This document shows, piece after piece, positions 15,822 through 25,068 of a stretch of 64,000 nt of DNA. The number at the start of each line of letters is the position of its first letter. Positions within the stretch are counted from its first letter, which is position 1. The notes below the pieces were generated by a model. It saw only the letters and a list, made by a program, of their open reading frames with translations, searched no databases and was not told where the DNA came from. Origin of the DNA: a bacterium 1xD42-87 (GTDB lineage Bacteria > Bacillota > Clostridia > Lachnospirales > Lachnospiraceae); contig RAYM01000011.1 in NCBI GenBank assembly GCA_003611805.1, positions 186,001 through 250,000 of the forward strand. The letters are read 5' to 3'. Both the position numbers and the translations under genes were made by a program.

Positions 15822-17513
15822 GTGGATTCAAATACGATAGATGCCGGCTTGATGGCGAGAATGTTCCTTGCCGGAGCGAAAAATCTTGAGAGCAAAAAAG
15901 AATGGATCAATGAGTTGAACGTGTTCCCGGTGCCGGACGGCGATACGGGCACGAATATGACGATGACAATTATGGCGGCGGCAAGAGAGGTGTCCGCCCT
16001 TTACGATATGGGAGATATCGACATGGTTTCCCTGTGTAAGGCGATTTCTTCCGGGTCTCTCCGAGGGGCGAGGGGAAATTCGGGCGTCATTCTGTCCCAG
16101 CTTTTCAGAGGCTTTACGAAGAGTGTGAAGGAATGCCAGGAAATTACGGTTCCCGTGCTGGCGGCGGCATTTGAGAAAGCGGTGGAGACGGCATATAAGG
16201 CGGTTATGAAGCCAAAGGAGGGTACGATCCTCACCGTGGCGAAGGGCGGCGCGGCCAAGGCGAGGGAACTTGCGGACGCGGGCGTTACGGATATGTCCGA
16301 ATTTTTGGGACAGGTGATTTCCCACGCGGATGAGGTGCTTTTGCAGACGCCGGAACTTTTGCCGGTGTTAAAACAGGCGGGTGTGGTTGACTCCGGCGGT
16401 CAAGGACTGATGCAGGTGTTGAAGGGCGCTTATGACGCTTATCTCGGGAAAGAGATTGACCTGACGGTGGATAAGGGAACCGTGAAGGTCTCCGACGGGG
16501 CCGCGGGCGCTTCCGGTTACGAGGCGCAGGCGAACGCGGATATCAGATTTGGCTACTGCACCGAGTTTATCATCATGCTAAACAGGGTGTTTAATATCAA
16601 GACAGAGATGGATTTTAAGGCGTATCTGGAGTCCATCGGGGATTCCATCGTAGTGGTTGCGGACGAGGACGTGGTAAAGGTGCACGTACATACCAACGAT
16701 CCCGGTCTGGCGATCCAGAAGGCATTAAAGTACGGTGCGCTCTCCAATATGAAAATTGACAATATGCGGCTGGAGCATCAGGAAAAGCTCTTCCGGATGT
16801 CCAAACAGGAGGAAAAGCCGGCAGTGGAGGATGAGGACCTGCCGGGGCCGAAGAAGGATGTCGGTTTTATCGCCGTTTCCGTGGGAGACGGCATAGCGGA
16901 GATCTTTAAGGGGCTGGGCGTGGATTATATTATCGAGGGCGGTCAGACCATGAATCCGAGCACGGAAGACATGTTAAACGCGATCGACAAGGTGAACGCG
17001 GACACGATCTTTATCCTGCCGAACAACAAGAATATTATTTTGGCGGCAAATCAGGCGCAGTCGCTTGTAAAGGACAAGAAAATCGTGGTGATTCCCACCA
17101 AGACTGTTCCGCAGGGGATTACGGCGGTAATCAACTATGCGCCGGGCTTGTCGGCTGAGGAGAACGAGGAGACTATGGTCTCGGAGATGAAAGCGGTTGC
17201 CACGGGTCAGGTCACCTACGCGGTGCGCGATACAAACATCGACGGGCAGGAAATCAGGCAGGGCGATTTCATGGGGCTTGGAGATCACGGCATTCTTTCC
17301 GTGGGAACGGCGATTTCCTCGGTGGCTCTCAATATGGTAGGAGCCATGATGACGGAGGGGAAAGAGCTGATCAGCATTTACTACGGCGAGGAGATCGCGG
17401 AGGAGGACGCCGGGAAGCTGCGTGAACAGATCGGGGAGAGATACCCCGACTGCGATATTGAACTGCAGTACGGCGGACAGCCGATTTACTACTATATCAT
17501 TTCGGCGGAATAA
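15822..17513 (+). CDS. fakA: Fatty acid kinase catalytic subunit FakA (YloV, DAK2 domain)
   Basis: 563 residues. FakA phosphorylates fatty acids held by a FakB (DegV family) carrier, feeding acyl phosphate into phospholipid synthesis. The N-terminal DAK2 domain has the Mg-ATP site VPDGDTGTNM and GARGNSGVILSQLFRG; the middle has FGYCTEFIIML and DPGLAIQKALKYG; the C-terminal third is a DegV-like fold with LPNNKNI and VPTKTVPQG-type motifs. The start is the GTG at 15822 behind GGGAGG. A DegV candidate partner lies at 19725, just past recG. Order Asp23-fakA-recG is the standard Firmicutes arrangement. Confidence 0.94.
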   Translation: MDSNTIDAGLMARMFLAGAKNLESKKEWINELNVFPVPDGDTGTNMTMTIMAAAREVSALYDMGDIDMVSLCKAISSGSLRGARGNSGVILSQLFRGFTKSVKECQEITVPVLAAAFEKAVETAYKAVMKPKEGTILTVAKGGAAKARELADAGVTDMSEFLGQVISHADEVLLQTPELLPVLKQAGVVDSGGQGLMQVLKGAYDAYLGKEIDLTVDKGTVKVSDGAAGASGYEAQANADIRFGYCTEFIIMLNRVFNIKTEMDFKAYLESIGDSIVVVADEDVVKVHVHTNDPGLAIQKALKYGALSNMKIDNMRLEHQEKLFRMSKQEEKPAVEDEDLPGPKKDVGFIAVSVGDGIAEIFKGLGVDYIIEGGQTMNPSTEDMLNAIDKVNADTIFILPNNKNIILAANQAQSLVKDKKIVVIPTKTVPQGITAVINYAPGLSAEENEETMVSEMKAVATGQVTYAVRDTNIDGQEIRQGDFMGLGDHGILSVGTAISSVALNMVGAMMTEGKELISIYYGEEIAEEDAGKLREQIGERYPDCDIELQYGGQPIYYYIISAE

Positions 17514-17523
17514 GCAGGCATTT

Positions 17524-19569
17524 ATGGATATCAGGACTTTGAAGGGCGTCGGTGAAAAAACCGCCGCCCTCTTTGAAAAATTGCATGTATATACGGCGGA
17601 GGAGCTGGTATCCTATTACCCCAGGGATTACGAGCAGTTTTCCGTCCCGGTTCCTCTGGATCAGGCGCCTGTCGAGGAGGTCACAGCGGTGGAAGGGCGT
17701 CTTGCCGGCAACGTGGCGACGAGACATGTGAGAGGGCTTTCCCTCACCACCTTTGATGTGTCCTGCGAGGGCGGCAGTCTGCATATGACTTATTTCAACA
17801 TGCCCTATCTGAAAAACAGCCTGAAGCGCGGTCAGCCCTATATTTTCAGGGGGTGTCTGCACCGCAGGAAAGACAGGTATGTGATGGAGCAGGCGCGGAT
17901 TTATAAGCCGGAGGAGTACGGGAAGCTGACGGACTGTATGCAGCCCCGTTATGCCACCACGAAAGGGCTGACAAACAATGCCATCACAAAAGCGGTAAAG
18001 CAGGCGATCGGTCTGGTGGATCTGTCGGAGGATCCGCTTCCCGAAAGGATCCGGGCGGAAGAAGGGTTTCCGTCCTATCGTGAGGCGGTGGAGCAGATGC
18101 ACTTCCCCACAGGACGGGAGTCGCTTCTTGCCGCCAGAAGAAGGCTTGTGTTTGACGAGTTTTTCCGCTTTATACTGGCGCTACGCAGGATGCGTGAATC
18201 TAACGAGCGGATGAAGAGTTTGCGCCCTATGATCGAGGTGGCGCAGACGGAGCGTTTGATTGAGGCGCTGCCTTACCGGCTTACAAAGGCGCAGCAGAAG
18301 GTGTGGGCGGAAATCCGGGCGGACTTAACTTCCGAATATGCCATGAACAGGCTGGTACAGGGAGATGTGGGTTCCGGGAAGACGATTCTGGCGTTCCTTT
18401 CGCTTGTCATGTGCGCGGCGAACGGGTATCAGGGCGCGATGATGGCGCCCACAGAGGTTCTGGCGAGACAGCATTACGAGAGTCTGATGAAATTGAACAC
18501 AGAGTACGGTCTGCAGATACATCCCGTTCTTTTGACCGGCTCGGTCGGCGCGAAGGACAGACGTGAAATTTACGCGCAGATCGAGAGCGGGGAGGCGGAT
18601 ATCGTCATCGGCACCCACGCCCTGATTCAGGAGAAAGTGGTTTATAAAAGCCTTTCGCTTGTCATCACCGACGAACAGCACCGTTTCGGGGTCAGACAGC
18701 GGGAGACGCTGGCGGAGAAGGGTAGTTCTGTCCATGTGCTTGTGATGAGCGCGACGCCCATCCCGCGGACGCTCGCCATCATTTTGTACGGAGACCTGCA
18801 TATTTCCGTTTTGGACGAGCTGCCGGCGGACAGGCTTCCCATCAAAAACTGCGTGGTGAATACCTCGTATCGGAATACCGCCTATAAATTTATCGAGAAG
18901 GAAGTGGCGCAGGGCAGTCAGGTCTATGTGATCTGTCCCATGGTGGAGGAGGGGGAGGAACAGGAGCTGGAGGACGTGGCTTCCTACGCGAAGAAGCTTA
19001 AGAGCGCGCTCCCTGATTCCATCCGCGTGGAAACGCTTCACGGCAGGATGCGCCCGGCGGAGAAAACGCGGATTATGGAGGCGTTTGGGGCGCATCATAT
19101 CGACGTGCTTGTGTCCACCACGGTGATCGAGGTGGGGATCAACGTGCCGAATGCCACGGTGATGCTCGTGGAGAACGCGGAGCGCTTCGGCCTGGCGCAG
19201 CTGCATCAGCTCAGGGGCAGGGTCGGACGGGGAGATAAGCAGTCCTACTGTATCTTTATCAGCAAATCGGAGCGCCCGGAAACCATGGAGCGGTTAAAGA
19301 TTCTGAACGAGTCCAACGACGGTTTCTACATTGCGGGCAAAGATCTGGCGCTCCGGGGACCGGGAGACCTTTTCGGGATCAGGCAGAGCGGGGATTTGCA
19401 GTTTGCGCTGGGCGATATCTACCGGGACGCGGCAGTTTTACAGAGTGCAAGCGAATGGGCGGACAGGGTGCTTGCGGAGGATGCGGAACTTGCCGGGGAA
19501 GCGTATGCGGCGCTTAAGCGATCGTTGACTCTGCCGGGGACAAATGAGGTTGACTTTAGAAGCATCTGA
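17524..19569 (+). CDS. recG: ATP-dependent DNA helicase RecG
   Basis: 681 residues, the full family length. RecG remodels stalled replication forks and branched DNA. It starts MDIRTLKGVGEKTAALFEKL, followed by the OB-fold wedge domain, Walker A GDVGSGKT, Walker B DEQH, motif III VMSATPIPRTLA and motif VI GRVGRGDK. The frame is open upstream into fakA, but homologues begin at this ATG, 10 bases after the fakA stop. The SD is weak (AGCAGG), suggesting translational coupling to fakA. Confidence 0.96.
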   Translation: MDIRTLKGVGEKTAALFEKLHVYTAEELVSYYPRDYEQFSVPVPLDQAPVEEVTAVEGRLAGNVATRHVRGLSLTTFDVSCEGGSLHMTYFNMPYLKNSLKRGQPYIFRGCLHRRKDRYVMEQARIYKPEEYGKLTDCMQPRYATTKGLTNNAITKAVKQAIGLVDLSEDPLPERIRAEEGFPSYREAVEQMHFPTGRESLLAARRRLVFDEFFRFILALRRMRESNERMKSLRPMIEVAQTERLIEALPYRLTKAQQKVWAEIRADLTSEYAMNRLVQGDVGSGKTILAFLSLVMCAANGYQGAMMAPTEVLARQHYESLMKLNTEYGLQIHPVLLTGSVGAKDRREIYAQIESGEADIVIGTHALIQEKVVYKSLSLVITDEQHRFGVRQRETLAEKGSSVHVLVMSATPIPRTLAIILYGDLHISVLDELPADRLPIKNCVVNTSYRNTAYKFIEKEVAQGSQVYVICPMVEEGEEQELEDVASYAKKLKSALPDSIRVETLHGRMRPAEKTRIMEAFGAHHIDVLVSTTVIEVGINVPNATVMLVENAERFGLAQLHQLRGRVGRGDKQSYCIFISKSERPETMERLKILNESNDGFYIAGKDLALRGPGDLFGIRQSGDLQFALGDIYRDAAVLQSASEWADRVLAEDAELAGEAYAALKRSLTLPGTNEVDFRSI

Positions 19570-19590
19570 CGTTACACTGAGTGAGAACAA

Positions 19591-19685
19591 AGTGAGAAGT
19601 ATTTCTAAAACTCAGCAGCAGAGGCTGCTTCGTTAAGAAACATTATATCTCACTCGGGAGAATGCCAAAGAGCGGCATTCTCCGC
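19591..19685 (+). repeat. Palindromic repeat, copy 3 (modules A and B)
   Basis: Outer GTGAG / CTCAC, inner CAGCAG / CTGC arms, then module B GGGAGAATGCC / GCGGCATTCTCC. The stem in module A is less perfect than in copies 1 and 2 (AGTATTTCT versus AGAAACATT). It fills most of the 155-base gap between recG and the DegV gene. Confidence 0.85.
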
Positions 19686-19724
19686 GCGGACTGGTATTTG
19701 CGATAATAGAAAATGAGGATGATT

Positions 19725-20588
19725 ATGGGTAAGAAAATAGCAGTGGTGACAGACAGTAACAGCGGCATTACGCAGTCTCAGGCGAAGGAGATGGGGCTTT
19801 ATGTGCTGCCTATGCCGTTTATGATCAATGAGGAGACCTTTTTTGAGGATATTACACTGACGCAGGAGCAGTTCTATGAACGGCTCGCCGAGAATGCGGA
19901 TGTGATTACGAGCCAGCCAAGTCCGGAAGCGGTGATGAATCTCTGGGATGAGCTGCTTGAGACATATGATGAGATCGTGCATATACCGATGTCAAGCGGG
20001 CTTAGCGGTTCCTGCCAGAGCGCGAGGATGCTTTCGGAAAATTATGACGGCAGGGTGCAGGTGGTCAACAACCAGCGGATCTCCGTGACCCAGAGACAGT
20101 CGGCGCTGGATGCGCTTGTGCTGATTGAACGGGGGATGGATGCGGCGGCGGTCCGGGAATTTCTGGAGGAGGATAAGTTCAATTCCAGCATTTATATCAT
20201 GCTGGATACGCTGTACTATCTGAAAAAAGGTGGCAGAATCACGCCTGCGGCGGCTGCGCTCGGCACAATTTTAAGGCTGAAGCCCGTTCTGCAGATTCAG
20301 GGGGAGAAGCTGGATGCTTTTGCCAAGGCAAGAACGGTCACACAGGGAAAGACTATTATGATAAACGCCATCAAGGCGGACATGGAAAAACGGTTCGGCG
20401 GCGTGTCGGCGGATCACATCTGGCTGCAGATCGCCTACACCTATGACAGGGCGGTGGCGGAGCAGTTTAAGGAGCAGGTGCTCGAGGCGTTTCCGGGTTT
20501 TGACGTGCACACGGATCCTCTTTCCTTAAGCATCGCCTGTCATATCGGACCAGGGTCGCTTGCACTGGCATGTTCCAGAAAAATATAA
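19725..20588 (+). CDS. DegV family fatty-acid-binding protein (FakB-like)
   Basis: 287 residues. DegV/FakB proteins bind one fatty acid and present it to FakA. It has the N-terminal VVTDSNSGI, the acyl-site TSQPSP and SSGLSGS, the VVNNQRISVTQ segment, and the hallmark LYYLKKGGRIT with a C-terminal SIACHIGPGSLAL. The ATG at 19725 follows GAGG by 6 bases and is preferred to the ATG at 19713. Encoded 2.2 kb from fakA, it is a plausible FakB partner, though clostridia usually carry several DegV paralogues with different chain preference. Confidence 0.9.
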   Translation: MGKKIAVVTDSNSGITQSQAKEMGLYVLPMPFMINEETFFEDITLTQEQFYERLAENADVITSQPSPEAVMNLWDELLETYDEIVHIPMSSGLSGSCQSARMLSENYDGRVQVVNNQRISVTQRQSALDALVLIERGMDAAAVREFLEEDKFNSSIYIMLDTLYYLKKGGRITPAAAALGTILRLKPVLQIQGEKLDAFAKARTVTQGKTIMINAIKADMEKRFGGVSADHIWLQIAYTYDRAVAEQFKEQVLEAFPGFDVHTDPLSLSIACHIGPGSLALACSRKI

Positions 20589-20699
20589 ACATCAGGAAGA
20601 TAAAAAAGAAACAAGTACTCCGCTTGAGCAAAAGCCGTACGGTAAAAAACTCATTTCTTTAGCTGATTGTATGATGGGAAGGAAAAAAGTCAAGAGAAA

Positions 20700-22196
20700 A
20701 TGTATGATGAAATAGATATAAATGGGAGCTCTTCCGCAGAAGAACAGGAGCGCCAAAAAGAATATATAGAAAAATGCCGGGTTTATGTCTCGGCTTTTCA
20801 GGTGGAGCATGGACGCGCTCCGAGAGCCTGCGTGGTGACCTTCGGCTGCCAGATGAACGCCAGGGATTCCGAGAAACTGTACGGCATTCTTGAGCAGGCG
20901 GGCTATGAGATGACCGACATAGAGGAGGAGGCGGATTTTGTCCTCTACAACACCTGCACCGTGCGGGATAACGCCAACCAGCGTGTTTACGGGCGGCTGG
21001 GCTTTTTAAACAGCCTGAAAAAGAAAAAACCGCATCTGAAAATCGCGCTCTGCGGCTGTATGATGCAGGAAAAGAACGTAATTGAGAAAATCCAAAAAAG
21101 TTATCGGTTTGTGGATTTGATTTTTGGCACTCATAATATTTTTCAGTTTGCCGAGCTTTTGTCAAGGATGCAGGCTTCCGAGGATATGGTTGTGGATATC
21201 TGGGAAGAGACGGACAAAATCGTGGAAAATCTGCCGGTAAAACGCAAGTACAGCTATAAGTCCGGCGTGAATATTATGTTTGGCTGCAATAATTTTTGCA
21301 GCTATTGTATCGTGCCCTATGTGCGCGGGCGGGAGAGGAGCCGGGAGCCGGGGGATATCCTGCGGGAGATTGGGGCTCTGGTGGAGGACGGTGTGTCGGA
21401 AATTATGCTGCTCGGACAGAATGTCAACTCTTATGGAAAAAACCTGGAACATCCCATGTCCTTTGCCGGGCTGTTAGAAGAGGTGGAAAAAATCGAGGGG
21501 CTTAGGCGCATCCGCTTTATGACATCCCATCCGAAGGATCTGTCGGACGAGCTGATCGAGGTGATGCGGTGTTCCACGAAAATATGCCGCCATCTGCATT
21601 TACCGCTGCAGGCAGGGTCCGACCGCATCTTGCAGGCGATGAACAGGCGTTATACGAAGGCGCAGTATCTGGCGCTTGTGGAGAAGCTGAAACATGCTAT
21701 TCCCGATATCGCGATCACCACGGACCTGATCGTGGGCTTTCCGGGGGAAACTTTGGAGGATGTGGAAGAGACCATCGATGTGGTGAGAAAAGTACAGTTT
21801 GACAATGCTTTTACGTTTATCTATTCGCCGAGGGAAGGCACCCCTGCCGCGGCAATGGAAAATCAGGTGCCTGAGGAAATCGTGCACGAGGGCTTTGACA
21901 GGCTTCTTGCCGTGGTGCAGGAGACGGCGAAAGCGCGCGCCGCGCTTTTGGAGGGTAAAGTCATGGAAGCCCTTGTGGAAGAGGTAAATGAACAGGATCC
22001 AGCCTTTGTCACCGGGCGGCTTGGCAATAACATGCTGGTGCACTTTAAAGCGGACAGGCGGCTTGTGGGTAAATTTGTCATGGTGGTGCTGGACACCTGC
22101 CACGGCTTTTATTATACAGGGCGGATGGTTGACTGGCTGGGTCAAACCAAGCATACGAGATTAGGAAAGATGGTTGATAACCAATGGCTGAACTGA
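20700..22196 (+). CDS. miaB: tRNA-2-methylthio-N6-dimethylallyladenosine synthase MiaB
   Basis: 498 residues. A radical-SAM methylthiotransferase that adds the 2-methylthio group to i6A37 of tRNA. It has an N-terminal UPF0004 domain with cysteines in TFGCQMN, YNTCTVR and CGCM, the radical-SAM motif CNNFCSYC, and a C-terminal TRAM domain (ALVEEVNE to end). I use the ATG at 20700; a TTG at 20667 lacks an SD. It overlaps mutS by 13 bases. miaA, which makes the i6A substrate, lies in the same gene string at 27262. Confidence 0.96.
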   Translation: MYDEIDINGSSSAEEQERQKEYIEKCRVYVSAFQVEHGRAPRACVVTFGCQMNARDSEKLYGILEQAGYEMTDIEEEADFVLYNTCTVRDNANQRVYGRLGFLNSLKKKKPHLKIALCGCMMQEKNVIEKIQKSYRFVDLIFGTHNIFQFAELLSRMQASEDMVVDIWEETDKIVENLPVKRKYSYKSGVNIMFGCNNFCSYCIVPYVRGRERSREPGDILREIGALVEDGVSEIMLLGQNVNSYGKNLEHPMSFAGLLEEVEKIEGLRRIRFMTSHPKDLSDELIEVMRCSTKICRHLHLPLQAGSDRILQAMNRRYTKAQYLALVEKLKHAIPDIAITTDLIVGFPGETLEDVEETIDVVRKVQFDNAFTFIYSPREGTPAAAMENQVPEEIVHEGFDRLLAVVQETAKARAALLEGKVMEALVEEVNEQDPAFVTGRLGNNMLVHFKADRRLVGKFVMVVLDTCHGFYYTGRMVDWLGQTKHTRLGKMVDNQWLN

Positions 22197-24835
22197 CACC
22201 GATGATGCGGCAGTATCTGGAGACGAAGAAGGACTATCAGGACTGCATTTTATTTTACAGACTAGGGGATTTTTACGAAATGTTTTTTGAGGACGCACTG
22301 ACGGCGTCCAAGGAGCTGGAAATCACACTGACGGGAAAAAGCTGCGGGCAGGAGGAGCGCGCGCCCATGTGCGGCGTTCCCCATCACGCGGTGGACAGTT
22401 ATCTGAACAAGCTTGTTTCCAAGGGCTACAAGGTGGCGATCTGCGAACAGGTGGAGGATCCCAAGAGCGCGAAAGGCATTGTAAAGCGGGAGGTCATCCG
22501 GGTGGTGACACCGGGGACAAACCTGAATATACAGGCGCTGGATGATTCCAAGAATAATTACCTGCTCTGCGTCGCCTATTTTCCCGGAAAAATCGGCCTG
22601 TCGGTGGCGGACGTGACTACCGGGGACTATTATCTGACGGAAGTGGAGGATATCCGCAGGCTGCAGGACGAAATCAACAAATACGCGCCCTCGGAGGTCA
22701 TCTGCAACGAACAGTTTTTCGTCAGCGGATACGACATGGAAGATTTAAAGAACAGGCTGAACGTGTCTGTCTATTCTCTGGCTCCCCATTATTTTGACGA
22801 GGAGAGCTGTAAAAAAACGCTGGTGCGCCATTTCCGGGTGAATACGCTGAAGGGTCTGGGAATAGAGGATTTTCCGGTGGGAATCACCGCGGCGGGGGCG
22901 CTGCTTACTTATCTTTACGAGACGCAGAAAACGTCCCTTTCTCATTTTACGCATATCTATCCCTATCTGAGCAGCAAATACATGCTCTTAGACAGCTCCA
23001 CAAGGCGGAATCTGGAGCTGCTCGAAACCCTGCGGGAGAAACAGAAGAAAGGCTCTCTTCTGGGCGTGCTTGACCGCACGAAAACGGCGCTCGGCGGTCG
23101 GCTCCTCCGCAAATACATAGAACAGCCCCTGATTGACAGTAAGAGGATAGAAAAACGGCTGGATGCAGTGGAAGCGCTCTGCCAAAGGAGTGTGGACAGG
23201 GAGGAGCTGAGGGAATACCTGCACACCATTTACGATCTGGAAAGGCTTCTCGGCAGGGTGAGCTATAAGACTGCGAATCCAAGAGATTTGATTGCGCTTC
23301 GCAATTCCCTGGCGATGCTGCCTTCCCTGCGGACGGTGCTTGCCGATTTTGACGTGCCGCTTCTTCGGGAAATACGGGAGAACATGGACCCGCTGCAGGA
23401 TATTCATAAGCTGATTGACGATGCGATTACGGAGGAGCCGCCTATTGCCGTCAGGGAGGGCGGCATTATCAGGGAGGGCTTTAACGAGACCATCGATTCC
23501 CTGAAAAAAGCGAAGACCGACGGGAAAAAGTGGCTGGCGGCTCTGGAGGAGGAAGACAGGGAGCGCACGGGCATCAGAAACCTGCGCATCAAGTACAATA
23601 AGGTGTTCGGTTATTATTTTGAGGTGACAAACTCTTACCGGGACCAGGTGCCGGAGGATTATGTGCGCAAGCAGACGCTAGCCAACGCGGAGCGGTACAC
23701 GACACCCAAATTAAAAGAGCTGGAGGATTCCATCCTGAATGCGGAGGATAAGCTCTTTACGCTGGAGTACGACCTGTTCTGCGAGATACGGGAGGCGATT
23801 GCCGGGGAGGTGGAGCGGATTCAAAAGACCGCCCGGGCTGTGGCAAAGCTTGATGTGTTCACTTCTCTTGCTTTTGTGGCGGAGCAGAATCATTATGTGC
23901 GTCCGGCGCTCAACGAAAAAGGGGCGATTGACATCAAGGAGGGGCGGCATCCCGTGGTGGAGCAGATGATCCAGAACGACATGTTCATCGCAAACGACAC
24001 CCATCTGGATGACAAAAAGCACTGTATCGCGGTGATCACGGGTCCCAATATGGCGGGAAAGTCCACTTACATGCGGCAGGTGGCGCTGATTGTTTTAATG
24101 ACCCAGATTGGCTCCTTCGTGCCCGCGAAGAAGGCGGATATCGGCATTGTGGACCGAATTTTTACAAGAGTCGGGGCTTCCGACGATCTGGCAAGCGGGC
24201 AGTCCACGTTTATGGTGGAGATGAACGAGGTGGCGAATATTTTAAGGAACGCCACGCCTGACAGCCTGCTGGTGCTAGACGAAATCGGGCGCGGCACGTC
24301 CACTTTTGACGGCTTAAGCATCGCCTGGGCGGTGATTGAGCATATCAGCAACCGGCGGATTCTCGGCGCCAAGACGTTGTTTGCCACCCATTACCACGAG
24401 CTGACTGAGCTGGAAGGCAAGATGGACAATGTGAACAATTACTGTATCGCGGTCAAGGAGAAGGGGGACGATATCGTATTCCTGCGAAAAATCGTGAAGG
24501 GCGGAGCGGATAAGAGCTACGGTATTCAGGTGGCGAAGCTGGCCGGTGTGCCCGATATGGTGATCGACCGGGCAAAAGAGATTGTGGAGCAGCTGAGCGA
24601 TAACGATATCACCGAGAAGGTGCAGAGCATAGAGATTGACAGGGGAAAGGGCGAGAAGAAAAAGAGCGTCAGGTATGACGAGGTGGATCTGGAGCAGATT
24701 TCCCTGTTTGACACGGTGACGGACGAGGATGTGATACAGGAGTTAAAAGAGATTGACGTGAGCAATCTGACGCCGGTGGATGCGCTGAATACACTTTACC
24801 GGCTGCAAAACAGGTTGAAAAACAGGTGGGGTTGA
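22184..24835 (+). CDS. mutS: DNA mismatch repair protein MutS
   Basis: 883 residues, full length. MutS recognises mismatches and recruits MutL. The mismatch-reading motif GDFYEMF is near the N-terminus, followed by connector, lever and clamp domains. The ATPase has Walker A GPNMAGKST, Walker B LDEIGRGTS and THYHELTEL. The start lies inside the miaB end, giving tight coupling. The last 80 residues include the usual LFDTVTDEDV helical region. Downstream is the nested inverted repeat that separates it from mutL. Confidence 0.97.
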   Translation: MAELTPMMRQYLETKKDYQDCILFYRLGDFYEMFFEDALTASKELEITLTGKSCGQEERAPMCGVPHHAVDSYLNKLVSKGYKVAICEQVEDPKSAKGIVKREVIRVVTPGTNLNIQALDDSKNNYLLCVAYFPGKIGLSVADVTTGDYYLTEVEDIRRLQDEINKYAPSEVICNEQFFVSGYDMEDLKNRLNVSVYSLAPHYFDEESCKKTLVRHFRVNTLKGLGIEDFPVGITAAGALLTYLYETQKTSLSHFTHIYPYLSSKYMLLDSSTRRNLELLETLREKQKKGSLLGVLDRTKTALGGRLLRKYIEQPLIDSKRIEKRLDAVEALCQRSVDREELREYLHTIYDLERLLGRVSYKTANPRDLIALRNSLAMLPSLRTVLADFDVPLLREIRENMDPLQDIHKLIDDAITEEPPIAVREGGIIREGFNETIDSLKKAKTDGKKWLAALEEEDRERTGIRNLRIKYNKVFGYYFEVTNSYRDQVPEDYVRKQTLANAERYTTPKLKELEDSILNAEDKLFTLEYDLFCEIREAIAGEVERIQKTARAVAKLDVFTSLAFVAEQNHYVRPALNEKGAIDIKEGRHPVVEQMIQNDMFIANDTHLDDKKHCIAVITGPNMAGKSTYMRQVALIVLMTQIGSFVPAKKADIGIVDRIFTRVGASDDLASGQSTFMVEMNEVANILRNATPDSLLVLDEIGRGTSTFDGLSIAWAVIEHISNRRILGAKTLFATHYHELTELEGKMDNVNNYCIAVKEKGDDIVFLRKIVKGGADKSYGIQVAKLAGVPDMVIDRAKEIVEQLSDNDITEKVQSIEIDRGKGEKKKSVRYDEVDLEQISLFDTVTDEDVIQELKEIDVSNLTPVDALNTLYRLQNRLKNRWG

Positions 24836-24839
24836 AGAA

Positions 24840-25024
24840 GCGAAACCTCTTGTAGGTTATCGAAATTGCACAAATGGCATAACCAACGCAGACGCGCTTT
24901 CGCTCCACTCCGAGCGTAGCAGGCGCTAAACTCGTGAAAGACCTCGTTAAGCGCTGACGCTCTACAAGGGTCTGCTTATGGTTATACCATTTGCACAATT
25001 AATTAAAGTGTCGAGAGGTTTCGC
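24840..25024 (+). repeat. 185-bp nested inverted repeat between mutS and mutL (MITE-like)
   Basis: Outer perfect 11-bp arms GCGAAACCTCT (24840-24850) and AGAGGTTTCGC (25014-25024). Inside, a 30-base imperfect pair: 24864-24893 (AATTGCACAAATGG...) against 24970-25000 (...CCATTTGCACAATT), with conserved ATAACCA and GCAGAC. The 76-base centre is rich in GCGC/GAGCG short palindromes. It contains no open frame and fills the whole gap. Size, terminal inverted repeats and lack of coding suggest a non-autonomous mobile element or a very large RNA hairpin. Confidence 0.75.
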
Positions 25025-25068
25025 AGCTATCAAGTACTGATTAAAAATACGGTGAGGAATTTAAAACT

